Assembly: GCF_041080835.1 (NCBI RefSeq)
Contig: NZ_CP129683.1
Location: 620,001-684,000, forward strand
Direction: 5' to 3'
DNA: 64,000 nt
From: Bifidobacterium sp. WK012_4_13
Lineage (GTDB): Bacteria > Actinomycetota > Actinomycetes > Actinomycetales > Bifidobacteriaceae
The stretch's first letter is position 1. Every line of letters starts with the position of its first letter. The translations under genes and the position numbers were made by a program. The notes under the pieces were generated by a model that was not told the origin of the DNA, did no database searches, and saw only the letters and a program-made list of their open reading frames with translations. Shown in pieces: positions 28,578 through 36,244 of this stretch.

Positions 28578-30662
28578 TCACTGCTCTGCCGTCACGGCGG
28601 CAGAGCCATTGGAATTCACGTCATCCTCTGCCTTCGCGATGCTTCGTGTGAAATCATCCGCCGAATTTACCTGGGAGCGAGACTTGATGATGCTCTCGAT
28701 GTCGGCAATCGCATCGTCAACCGGAATGCCATTGAGCTGACTTCCGTCCCGGAATCTGAAGCTCACCGCATTGTTGGCAGCATCTTCCCCACCGGCGATG
28801 AGGATGAAGGGGACCTTGGACTTGGAAGCGTTACGAATCTTCTTGCCGAATCGGTCGTCGGAACGATCCACCTCGCAACGCACAAGCCTGTCGCTGAGTC
28901 GATCGACGATCTTCTGCAGGTATCCGTCGAACTCCTCGGCGACTGGAATGGCCTCGACCTGGACGGGAGCGAGCCATGCCGGGAATGCACCCGCATAGTG
29001 CTCAAGCAGAATGGCGAAGAAGCGCTCGATGGAGCCGAAGAGTGCACGGTGAATCATCACTGGACGCTGATGCGTGCCGTCGGCGGCGACATATTCGAGC
29101 TTGAAGCGCTCGGGAAGGTTGAAGTCAAGCTGAATCGTCGAAACCTGCCAGGTTCTGCCGATCGCATCGCGTGCCTGGACCGAGATCTTCGGTCCATAGA
29201 ATGCTGCGCCACCTGGATCGTCGACGAGTTCGAGGCCCGAATCCTTCGCCACGTCGGCAAGGGTCGCGGTCGCCTCTTCCCAGACCTCGTCCGAACCGAC
29301 GAACTTGTGGGGATCCTTGGTGGAAAGCTCCAGATAGAAGTCGTTGAGACCGAAGTCCTTGAGCAAGCCCAGAACGAAGTTCAGGAGGCTCTTCAGCTCA
29401 TCCTTCATCTGCTCGCGGGTGCAATAGATATGAGAATCGTCCTGAGTAAGCCCACGAACGCGGGTCAGGCCATGGACGACGCCGGACTTCTCGTAGCGAT
29501 ACACCGTGCCGAATTCAAACAGACGCAGCGGCAGTTCACGGTAGGAGCGCTGACGGGACTTGAAGATCAGGTTGTGCATGGGGCAGTTCATGGGCTTGAG
29601 ATAGTAGTCGAAGCCCTGCTTGGTGACGTTGCCGTCAGCATCCTTTTCCTCATCGAGGTGCATGGGCGGATACATGCCGTCCTTGTACCACTGCAGATGG
29701 CCGGAAATCTCGTACAGATGCCCCTTGGTGATGTGCGGTGTCTGCACGAAGGAATAGTGATGCTTGCGATGCTGCTCGCGCGAATAGTCTTCCATCGCAT
29801 TGATGACCGCTGCACCCTTGGGATGGAACACCGGCAGCCCTGGTCCGATTTCGTCCGGGAAGGAGAACAGGTCCATCTCTGCACCGAGCTTGCGGTGATC
29901 GCGCTTGGCAGCCTCTTCCATGCGGTTCATATAGGCCTTGAGCTCGTCCTTGTTTGGCCATGCCGTGCCATAGATGCGCTGCAGCATCGGATTCTTCTCG
30001 TCGCCGCGCCAATATGCCGCTGCGGTGCGGAGAAGCTTGAAGGACTTGATGAAGCGCGTGTTTGGCAGGTGTGGGCCCTTGCACAGGTCTTTCCATACGA
30101 CCTTGCCGTCACGGTCAATGTTGTCGTACATGCTCAGTTCGCCGGTCGACACCTCGGTTTGAGCGTCGCTGTCGATTTCAGCTTCCTTGACGCCAATCAA
30201 TTCCAGCTTGTATGGCTGGTCCTTCTCTTCCTCACGAGCTTCGTCCTCGGTGACGACGCGACGCTCAAAGCGCTGCGAGGACTTGATGATGCGGTGCATT
30301 TCCTTGTCGATGGCCTTCAGGTCTTCCGGTGTGAAGGGCTTTTCGACGTCGAAGTCGTAATAGAATCCGTCATCTATGACCGGTCCGATGCCAAGCTTGG
30401 CATCTGGACGGATGATCTGAACTGCCTGAGCCATGACATGGGTGCATGAGTGACGCATGATGGCAATGCCGTCCACGCTGTCGAGCGCAATGGGTTCAAC
30501 TGTGTCGCCATCGTGCAGGGACGCATACAGGTCCTTGGGAGTGCCATTGATCTTCACGGCAATGATGTTCTTGTCATCTGCAAAGAGATCCACGCCAGTC
30601 TGAGTGCTTTCCACCTCCTTCGCTTCGCCGTCGAGTGAAATGGAGATGGTCGACTGTGCCAT
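28578..30662 (-). CDS. thrS: Threonine-tRNA ligase
   Basis: ThrRS (694 aa from the chosen start): TGS domain (residues 1-65), editing domain with [12 protein letters not shown], then the class II catalytic core ([41 protein letters not shown]) and an anticodon-binding C-terminus ending in a short polar tail. The ATG at 30662 has AAGGA 7 nt upstream; the frame runs open to 30836 but the extra residues are unlike the family. First gene of the long minus-strand run. I see no T-box in the 180 bp upstream. Confidence 0.97.
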   Translation of the reverse strand: MAQSTISISLDGEAKEVESTQTGVDLFADDKNIIAVKINGTPKDLYASLHDGDTVEPIALDSVDGIAIMRHSCTHVMAQAVQIIRPDAKLGIGPVIDDGFYYDFDVEKPFTPEDLKAIDKEMHRIIKSSQRFERRVVTEDEAREEEKDQPYKLELIGVKEAEIDSDAQTEVSTGELSMYDNIDRDGKVVWKDLCKGPHLPNTRFIKSFKLLRTAAAYWRGDEKNPMLQRIYGTAWPNKDELKAYMNRMEEAAKRDHRKLGAEMDLFSFPDEIGPGLPVFHPKGAAVINAMEDYSREQHRKHHYSFVQTPHITKGHLYEISGHLQWYKDGMYPPMHLDEEKDADGNVTKQGFDYYLKPMNCPMHNLIFKSRQRSYRELPLRLFEFGTVYRYEKSGVVHGLTRVRGLTQDDSHIYCTREQMKDELKSLLNFVLGLLKDFGLNDFYLELSTKDPHKFVGSDEVWEEATATLADVAKDSGLELVDDPGGAAFYGPKISVQARDAIGRTWQVSTIQLDFNLPERFKLEYVAADGTHQRPVMIHRALFGSIERFFAILLEHYAGAFPAWLAPVQVEAIPVAEEFDGYLQKIVDRLSDRLVRCEVDRSDDRFGKKIRNASKSKVPFILIAGGEDAANNAVSFRFRDGSQLNGIPVDDAIADIESIIKSRSQVNSADDFTRSIAKAEDDVNSNGSAAVTAEQ

Positions 30663-30932
30663 GATGCCGTCCTTGCTATCAGGGGCCCGCGTTACAAGGT
30701 GCAGGCCTGGACTGTGTGTGCGCACCCGGGTTTCGAATGCGCGATATTTGACAAGCGCCACCATATGTTGTGACGGCGACAAGGTACAGACCGCCGCTGG
30801 GCATCGAACAGGTTCATCTTTCCATCTGTATCGCAAAGCCAGTCCATGCTAGAATTGCGGGGATCGAAGACGCCAATCAGCTGGCATCTTCAGGGTGTCA
30901 TCGACGACACGGCAGTATTTGAGGAGGGCTCC

Positions 30933-31949
30933 ATGAAATCCGTTTATGTTACTGGTCCAGACATCAACTCCTGGAAGGAAATTCCACAACCATCCCCTTC
31001 GAGGCATGAGGTTCTTCTGAAGATGAAGGCGTGCGGGATATGCGGTTCGGATGCATTTTATACGCATATCGGAGGCATACCTCCACGTCAGGGCGCCACT
31101 CCCCTTGGCCATGAACCGGCAGCGGAGGTCGCTGAAATTGGCTCAGGCGTGAAGGGCATCGAGGTGGGAGACCATGTCGTCATAGACACGATGGCCTTCA
31201 CCGATGGGCTCCTCGGCTCCGGCGGCGCCCAAGGTGCCTTGAGCGAATACGTGCTAGTGAAGGACTTCGAACCTGGAAAGCAGCTGCGTGTCATCGACAG
31301 AGCCGTTCCCTGGAAGGTCGCGGCTCTGAACGAGCCGATGGCAGTGGCGCTGCATGCGGTGAATCGCACGCATCCCAAGCCAGGCAACAAGGTGGTGATA
31401 TTCGGTGCCGGGCCCATCGGCCTGGGTGCCTTGATGGGATATCGCCGCGAGGGAGCGTCCCACATCGTCGTCGTGGACGTGCAGCGGAATCGCCTGGACA
31501 AGGCTCTTGCCATGGGCGCCGATGCGGTCGTCAACTCGATGGAGGAAGATCTCGCAGAGCGTCTGGTTGAGCTTCAAGGTGACGGCTCGACCGCGCATGT
31601 GCGTGGCGTTCACCCTGGAACCGACATCTATCTTGATGCAGCAGGGGTTCCTTCCGTGCCCCAGTCCGTGGTGAAGCTGGCAAAGCATGGATCGACCTTC
31701 GGCATCGTCGCGGTTCACAAAAAGCCTGTCGAACTCGACTTCAGCACCGTGCTCGCCTCTGAGCTCACGATTGCCTGGTCCATGGGATACCCGAACGAAA
31801 TCTTTGAAGTGACCGACGACATCATCGACAACTGGGATCAATACGCCAAGATCATCAGCCATACCTTCCCCTTCGAGAAGGCCTTGGATGCCCTTGAGAC
31901 CGCGAAGACGCCCGGTACCGCCGAGAAGGTCGTCGTCACCTTCGACTGA
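30933..31949 (+). CDS. Zinc-type medium-chain dehydrogenase lacking the structural-zinc lobe
   Basis: A 338-aa MDR-superfamily oxidoreductase. Catalytic-zinc residues appear in KACGICGSD and LGHEPAAEV; the NAD(P) fold has GAGPIGLGALMGYRREGAS and VVDVQRNRLDKALAMGAD. The four-cysteine lobe normally between the GHE motif and the ALSEY segment is absent. Likely a polyol, sugar or threonine dehydrogenase; substrate unknown. ATG at 30933 has a GAGGAGGG site at 30921-30928; upstream codons back to 30846 are probably leader. Divergent from thrS. Confidence 0.88.
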   Translation: MKSVYVTGPDINSWKEIPQPSPSRHEVLLKMKACGICGSDAFYTHIGGIPPRQGATPLGHEPAAEVAEIGSGVKGIEVGDHVVIDTMAFTDGLLGSGGAQGALSEYVLVKDFEPGKQLRVIDRAVPWKVAALNEPMAVALHAVNRTHPKPGNKVVIFGAGPIGLGALMGYRREGASHIVVVDVQRNRLDKALAMGADAVVNSMEEDLAERLVELQGDGSTAHVRGVHPGTDIYLDAAGVPSVPQSVVKLAKHGSTFGIVAVHKKPVELDFSTVLASELTIAWSMGYPNEIFEVTDDIIDNWDQYAKIISHTFPFEKALDALETAKTPGTAEKVVVTFD

Positions 31950-32033
31950 CGCTGCATGCTGCCATCGCCAGCTCGCCACCCCGCCCTGTCACGGCAGACG
32001 GAAGGTTGTGAGCTGGTGATATTTTTATGCCCT

Positions 32034-32107
32034 GACACGGGGTGCCGGATGTCCGGCTGAGAAAGACCCGTTGAACCTGATGCAGATAATGCTGACGAAG
32101 GGATGTC
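32034..32107 (+). promoter_or_regulatory. TPP (THI-box) riboswitch
   Basis: The conserved THI-element core is present: GACACGGGGTGCC, GGCTGAGAAAGACCC, GAACCTGATGCAGATAATGC and GAAGGGATGTC, the outer GACA/TGTC forming the P1 stem. CTGAGA and ACCTGA are the pyrimidine- and pyrophosphate-sensing loops. It lies upstream of the tenA gene and should lower its expression when thiamin pyrophosphate is abundant. Distance from the aptamer to the tenA ATG is 136 nt, longer than usual for a simple ribosome-site switch. Confidence 0.95.
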
Positions 32108-32191
32108 TTCATGCATATGGCCGTTCGTGCCGCACGCCATCGGATTGCCCTTCCTCAACCCGGCAATGCCGCTCAGGCCGAAACCATTGAA

Positions 32192-32223
32192 ATCAGCCAT
32201 GTTGTCAGTCATGCCTGGCTGAT
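32192..32223 (+). promoter_or_regulatory. Hairpin next to the tenA ribosome site (possible expression platform)
   Basis: An 8-bp inverted repeat, ATCAGCCA ... TGGCTGAT with a 16-nt loop, ends only a few bases before the GAGGAAGG ribosome site of tenA. It could be part of the TPP riboswitch expression platform. No T tract follows, so a terminator is unlikely. Confidence 0.45.
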
Positions 32224-32243
32224 CCGAGGAAGGAACAGGGAAT

Positions 32244-32888
32244 ATGACGACTGCTTACGAGACATGCAAGTCAGCATGCAGCGAGGAATGGGATGCTGCG
32301 GTGAATCATCGATTCAACCGTGAGCTTGTCTCAGACACGCTCGACGACAAGGTTCTGAGGAAGTATCTGATTCAGGACTGGCAGTATACCGACGGATTCT
32401 ATTCGCTGCTTGGGCAGGCGGTCGCATCGGCCGACCGGCTTGAATCGAAGATACGTCTGGGCAGGCAGCTTGGATTCATCGCCAATGATGAGGACAGTTA
32501 TTTTCGCGACCGCTTCCGTCAGTTCAAGGTGACCCCAGCCGAGCTTGACAGGCCCACGCTCACGCCATCATCGGTGGGAATGGCCCGACTCTACGCCGAC
32601 ACTGTGGATACCCGAAGGTATGCGAACATACTTGCGGTGCTCTGCGTCGCAGAATCGCTGTATCTCGAATGGGCGCAGCGTTTGACGGACCAGGGCAGGG
32701 TTCTGCCACGCAAGGAGCAGAACCTCGGTTGGGTCAGGGTCCATCGGGAGGCTGGGTTCATCGAATGGGTTGACTTCCTGATCGATGAGCTGAACCGCGT
32801 CGGCGACCCGGACGACCACGCGCTGTCTGCCCGCTTCGCGAAGGCCACCCACTGGGAACTGGAATTTCTCAACGACGCGTACCGCTGA
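32244..32888 (+). CDS. tenA: TenA-family thiamin salvage protein
   Basis: A 214-aa all-helical TenA/thiaminase-II-like protein. TenA enzymes hydrolyse degraded thiamin (aminopyrimidine forms) to HMP for re-use. Matching segments are YLIQDWQYTDGFYSLLGQ near the N-terminus and LAVLCVAESLYLEWAQRL in the middle; the Glu before SLY may be in the position of the catalytic residue, which would place it in the TenA_E class rather than the Cys class. The TPP riboswitch upstream supports the role. The next feature downstream is inverted repeat C. Confidence 0.85.
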   Translation: MTTAYETCKSACSEEWDAAVNHRFNRELVSDTLDDKVLRKYLIQDWQYTDGFYSLLGQAVASADRLESKIRLGRQLGFIANDEDSYFRDRFRQFKVTPAELDRPTLTPSSVGMARLYADTVDTRRYANILAVLCVAESLYLEWAQRLTDQGRVLPRKEQNLGWVRVHREAGFIEWVDFLIDELNRVGDPDDHALSARFAKATHWELEFLNDAYR

Positions 32889-32926
32889 TCGAAGGCAATC
32901 GCGCGGCTCAGAGGGTGAGCATCAAT

Positions 32927-33047
32927 GTTTTTGGCACTTCCTCAGGTATCCAGGACGAAACGCGACGGGATTCCATGGTGAATACGCCACTTTTTGGTGT
33001 TCTGCCAAGCCAGATCGAGGACTCATATCTTCAACAGTGCCAAAAAC
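32927..33047. repeat. Long inverted repeat, copy C (degenerate)
   Basis: Arms 32927-32949 and 33025-33047 share GTTTTTGGCACT/AGTGCCAAAAAC exactly, while the distal part is less well paired (17 of 23 positions). The centre contains TTCCATGGTG, as in copy B in reverse, and CTTTTTGGTGTTCTGCC, close to the centre of copy A. It lies between tenA and the M50 gene, and an in-frame extension of the latter would read through it. Confidence 0.85.
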
Positions 33048-33086
33048 TTAGCTGCATCGCAGAATTGGGCGCTATCATCTCGAAGC

Positions 33087-33905
33087 ATGGTTCATGAATT
33101 CGCCTCAGGCACCGACATCAGTTCGATCGCCGATGCTGTCCGACAGATATTCCACACGATCTGGACTGCATCGCTTACCCCAGTACCCGCGCCGGACCAG
33201 CGTCTGTTCACGCTGCTGCTGCTCTTCTCGATTCTGGCTATCGTCATCTCTCCGGTGTGGAGCATCACCCGCAACGCGATAACCATCGCGCACGAAGGCG
33301 GCCATGCCGTCGCCGCGCTCATCTCGGGAAGGAGACTGAACTACATTCAGCTGCATTCCGACACTTCCGGCGTTACGGTCAGTTCGGGAAAGTCCTCGGG
33401 ATTCGGGTACGCGCTCACCTGCTTCGCAGGATATGCGTCCCCCTCTCTGATCGGCATCCTCTGCGCCTGGCTCACCACCGCTGGGTATGTGACCGGAGCA
33501 CTATGGATTCTGGTGCTGCTTCTGCTGCTGATGCTCACCCGCATCCGAAATGGATACGGGATTGTGGCGGTCGTGGCATCGATTGCCATCGTCGCCGGAA
33601 TCTCCTGGGGAGCGGAAGCCGAGATCCGCTCAAGCGCCGCATACCTTCTCTCATGGTTCATGCTGCTAGGCGGCATCCGCCCTCTGATCGAACTGCAATC
33701 CATGCGTTTCAGAGGTCAGGGGCAGGGATCCGATGCCGACCAGATATCACGCACGACGGGCATTCCCGGACTTCTGTGGATCATTGTCTGGGCACTGTGG
33801 AATCTGCTGTTCCTCTGGATCGGCGCAACGTGGATGACGCAATCCTTCGGCGGCATCCACGCCGTCTGGGCCTCGCTGCTCAGCCTGATTACTGGCCTTC
33901 GCTAG
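33087..33905 (+). CDS. M50B-like membrane protein/putative intramembrane metalloprotease
   Basis: A 272-aa protein with about seven hydrophobic segments. The HEGGH motif near residue 70 at the end of the second helix is the HExxH zinc site of the M50B-like family. The third zinc ligand is not obvious. Members are poorly characterised; some relatives are site-2 proteases. I chose the ATG at 33087; the frame is open back to 32994, but that part translates repeat C. Function and substrate unknown. Confidence 0.72.
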   Translation: MVHEFASGTDISSIADAVRQIFHTIWTASLTPVPAPDQRLFTLLLLFSILAIVISPVWSITRNAITIAHEGGHAVAALISGRRLNYIQLHSDTSGVTVSSGKSSGFGYALTCFAGYASPSLIGILCAWLTTAGYVTGALWILVLLLLLMLTRIRNGYGIVAVVASIAIVAGISWGAEAEIRSSAAYLLSWFMLLGGIRPLIELQSMRFRGQGQGSDADQISRTTGIPGLLWIIVWALWNLLFLWIGATWMTQSFGGIHAVWASLLSLITGLR

Positions 33906-33944
33906 CGGTGCGCACTATGAAGCATCGGCGGAGCTGACGGCGAT

Positions 33945-34025
33945 GCACCGGTAACGGGGCACCGGTCATGGGCACTCGGTTTGGGCATCGGTCATGGGGC
34001 ACTTGGTTTGTGCACTGATTGTTTG
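33945..34025. repeat. Tandem array, six units of 13-14 bp
   Basis: Six units begin with GCAC or GCATC and alternate between GGTCATGG-type and GGTTTGG-type endings, so the higher-order period is about 27 bp. Units start at 33945, 33959, 33972, 33985, 33999 and 34012. It directly follows the M50 gene. Confidence 0.75.
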
Positions 34026-34120
34026 GCACAGAGTCTTCGTCACACCTGTGGATGGCCTGCATATCAGGCATTGAGCATCGTCATGCATTGGTGCGCAGTG
34101 GCAGCAGACCCCTGTCACTT

Positions 34121-34154
34121 GACGCTCGACGCTCGACGCTCGATTCTCGACGCG
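34121..34154. repeat. Short 7-bp tandem array (GACGCTC)
   Basis: Three exact GACGCTC units, then GATTCTC and a partial GACGCG. Non-coding; no known role. Confidence 0.7.
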
Positions 34155-34243
34155 ATGAGTGTCGCATCGGACACCCGGATTGCACGCGCACATTTGCATC
34201 TGGACACCGCAGACGCCGGAAATCGGCGTGTTCAGTCGGCTAA

Positions 34244-34355
34244 TTTCAAGTTTTGGGGACTTGCCGAAGTATAAAGCCCCGAGAATGGCGTGATGCCAAC
34301 CGCAGTTGCAACGATTTGACCATGTTCTACTTCGGCAAGTCCCCAAAACTTGAAA
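34244..34355. repeat. Long inverted repeat, copy D
   Basis: Arms 34244-34271 and 34328-34355 are perfect over 28 bp. The arm reads TTTCAAGTTTTGGGGACTTG then CCGAAGTA, so relative to copy A the inner TTGGCAC is replaced by TTGGGGAC, and the opposite arm changes to match. The 56-nt centre contains GCGTGATGCCAACCGC and TTGCAACG. Confidence 0.92.
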
Positions 34356-34452
34356 ACCGGCCCAGATGAGGGACACGAGAACGCGCAAGATGACACGACG
34401 GCCATATGACAGTACGACACAGCCCTCATAGCCGCGAGGGCCTCACAGGACA

Positions 34453-34486
34453 AAGAAAAAAGGCATATTGATTCATGACGTGAATC
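34453..34486 (-). terminator. Probable terminator of the tRNA transcript
   Basis: On the minus strand, a GATTCA/TGAATC stem with a 5-nt loop (34470-34486) is followed about 8 nt later by six T. It lies about 90 bp beyond tRNA-Val(CAC). Confidence 0.5.
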
Positions 34487-34577
34487 CGATGAATCGGCAA
34501 TCGATCAAGGATGGAAACAGGAATGAAACGACTGCGAAGCAAGATTGAAACAGTGATGATGCAGCGAGTGAATCGGG

Positions 34578-34650
34578 TGGGCGATGCAGGAATCGAACCT
34601 GCGACCCCTTCGGTGTGAACGAAGTGCGCTAGCCGCTGCGCCAATCGCCC
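34578..34650 (-). tRNA. tRNA-Val (anticodon CAC)
   Basis: Acceptor GGGCGAT/ATCGCCC, anticodon stem CTTCG/CGAAG, loop TTCACAC (anticodon CAC), T-loop TTCGATT. Discriminator A; CCA not encoded. Reads GTG. Confidence 0.96.
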
Positions 34651-34722
34651 GAACTCTAGAAAGACTTTCCGATGAAAGCCTGCACAACAGCAGCGAGGTT
34701 CACGAGCAGTGAACCTCAACCG

Positions 34723-34794
34723 TGGGCGATACTGGGATCGAACCAGTGACCCCTTCCGTGTCAGGGAAGTGCGCTACCTCTGCGCCAACCGCCC
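34723..34794 (-). tRNA. tRNA-Val (anticodon GAC)
   Basis: Acceptor GGGCGGT/ATCGCCC with a G-U pair, anticodon stem CTTCC/GGAAG, loop CTGACAC (anticodon GAC). Discriminator A. Reads GTC and GTT. Very like the neighbouring tRNA-Val(CAC), suggesting duplication. Confidence 0.96.
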
Positions 34795-34813
34795 AATCAT
34801 TCTCTCGAATGCG

Positions 34814-34884
34814 AGGTGGGTACGAGAGTCGAACTCGTCTAAACGGCTTTGCAGGCCGCTGCCTAACCGCTTGGCTAACCCACC
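34814..34884 (-). tRNA. tRNA-Cys (anticodon GCA)
   Basis: Acceptor GGTGGGT/ACCCACC, anticodon loop CTGCAAA (anticodon GCA), and U discriminator as expected for tRNA-Cys. CCA not encoded. Confidence 0.96.
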
Positions 34885-34911
34885 GTGACAGGTCTAACTG
34901 CTCGGACCTCG

Positions 34912-34984
34912 AGCGGGCAACGGGACTCGAACCCGCGCTCTCGACCTTGGCAAGGTCGCGCTTTACCAACTAAGCTATGCCCGC
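34912..34984 (-). tRNA. tRNA-Gly (anticodon GCC)
   Basis: Acceptor GCGGGCA/TGCCCGC, anticodon stem CGACC/GGTCG, loop TTGCCAA (anticodon GCC), U discriminator. First in a Gly-Cys-Val-Val cluster read on the minus strand. Confidence 0.96.
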
Positions 34985-35208
34985 ATACTTAGGAAACCGT
35001 TGATTGGAACAGCTCCAAGCACGATTGACTACTATATCTAACTATTCGGCTTTGCGCAAATTGCGTGTCGTGCATGCCTCGAAAACCAGCATTCGCAGCA
35101 TAAATCGGCGGTGCTTGGAGTGTTGCGCCGCATGCTTTCGACGCCCTACCGATATCTTGCTTTCGGCAAAAATCCAAGCTGACCCCGATTCACGTTACTG
35201 TAGGTCAT

Positions 35209-36111
35209 GTGAGTGAAGAAACATTCCAAACCAGACGCGTCCTCGTATCGGCATTCGAGGGGTGGAACGATGCCTGTCAGGCTGCTTCGAACGTGGTCCG
35301 CCACCTTATCGACACCTATGACTCGAACGAGGTTGCCCGCATCAGCTGTGACGGCTTCTATGACTACCAGACCACTCGTCCGATGATGTGCTTCGTTCAG
35401 GGCAACGGTCGAATCGTGTGGCCGGAAACCACCTTCTATGAAATCCACATCGACGATGCCCACACGATTCTGGCCGAAATGGGCCCAGAACCGAATTACC
35501 GCTGGATGGAATACTGCCATCAGAATCTTCATATCGCCGAGGAATACGACGTCGACCATGTCATAACGCTTGGGTCCATGTTCGCGGACTGTCCGCATAC
35601 ACGTGCTCTGCCCATTGATGTCTACTCCGGAGACTGCAACTGTGGCGGGGTCGACGACCACTGCGGTCCGGTCGGCATCACCACCGTGCTTGATTCCATC
35701 GCGAAGGATCACGGCTTCGAAACCGATTCCGTATGGGTTTCGGTGCCTCAGTACCTTGGCAGCGATGAATGCGCACAGGGAACCCTGCAGCTCCTGCACA
35801 AGCTCTCTCAGCTCCTCGGCGTCAAGCTCAGCGAAGGGGATCTGCCTACGAAAGGCAAGCAATGGAAAGCACAGGCCTCCATGCTCCTCAGCTGCAACGA
35901 CGACCTGGCAGACTATGTGAAGCGTCTCGAACGGCAGGTCGACACCAAGACCCTTGCGGCAGAGAGCGATGAGATGACCAGCGATGAGGCGAAGGAGCTC
36001 ATTGCCGAGGCAGAGGCGTTCCTGCAGCGCGAGCAGGGGCGCAATCCGCGCAACGGCAAGAATGGCCACGACCATCCTGATTCAGAGGCTGGCAACGCGC
36101 TTCCAGAATAA
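35209..36111 (+). CDS. PAC2-family protein
   Basis: A 300-aa member of the PAC2 family, related to archaeal/eukaryotic proteasome assembly chaperones. The start of the domain (RRVLVSAFEGWNDACQAASN) is well conserved, as is the ITLGSMFADCPHTRALPI core. The C-terminal 60 residues are acidic, ending in a Gly/Asn/His-rich tail. Actinobacteria without a proteasome also carry this protein and its role is unclear. GTG at 35209 is the only reasonable start; the ribosome site is weak. Confidence 0.85.
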   Translation: MSEETFQTRRVLVSAFEGWNDACQAASNVVRHLIDTYDSNEVARISCDGFYDYQTTRPMMCFVQGNGRIVWPETTFYEIHIDDAHTILAEMGPEPNYRWMEYCHQNLHIAEEYDVDHVITLGSMFADCPHTRALPIDVYSGDCNCGGVDDHCGPVGITTVLDSIAKDHGFETDSVWVSVPQYLGSDECAQGTLQLLHKLSQLLGVKLSEGDLPTKGKQWKAQASMLLSCNDDLADYVKRLERQVDTKTLAAESDEMTSDEAKELIAEAEAFLQREQGRNPRNGKNGHDHPDSEAGNALPE

Positions 36112-36244
36112 TTCGGCAGTGCAATCCTTGCGCTAACAGGTCCGAGCGGGTTCGTGCGCGGTGGTTTTGCACATACTGCCTCGAATGCAGTGCTGAACTT
36201 CCACGACGAAGTGCGAAGCGACCACAGCCCGCTCGCAGCCTTCG

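Larger units (their letters stand above)
33906..34577. other. Repeat-rich non-coding interval before the tRNA cluster
   Basis: This 670-bp stretch has no convincing gene on either strand. From left to right it holds a 13-14 bp tandem array, a 7-bp tandem array, long inverted repeat copy D, a small unassigned stem at 34422-34441, and a probable terminator for the minus-strand tRNA genes. Confidence 0.65.

Noticed and set aside
28380..30449. 689-codon open frame on the plus strand, antisense to thrS
   Set aside because: It is entirely complementary to a clearly identified thrS, has no ribosome site and no recognisable domain. Long antisense frames are common opposite GC-rich genes.
30663..30846. 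T-box leader before thrS
   Set aside because: I could not find the conserved T-box sequence or an antiterminator stem; the gap is a plain divergent promoter region.
34422..34441. Terminator for the tRNA genes at the GCCCTC/GAGGGC stem
   Set aside because: No T tract follows; the stem at 34470-34486 with six T is a better candidate.
34578..34984. Integrative element attachment site at the tRNA cluster
   Set aside because: I found no duplicated tRNA 3' end and no integrase gene in the window.
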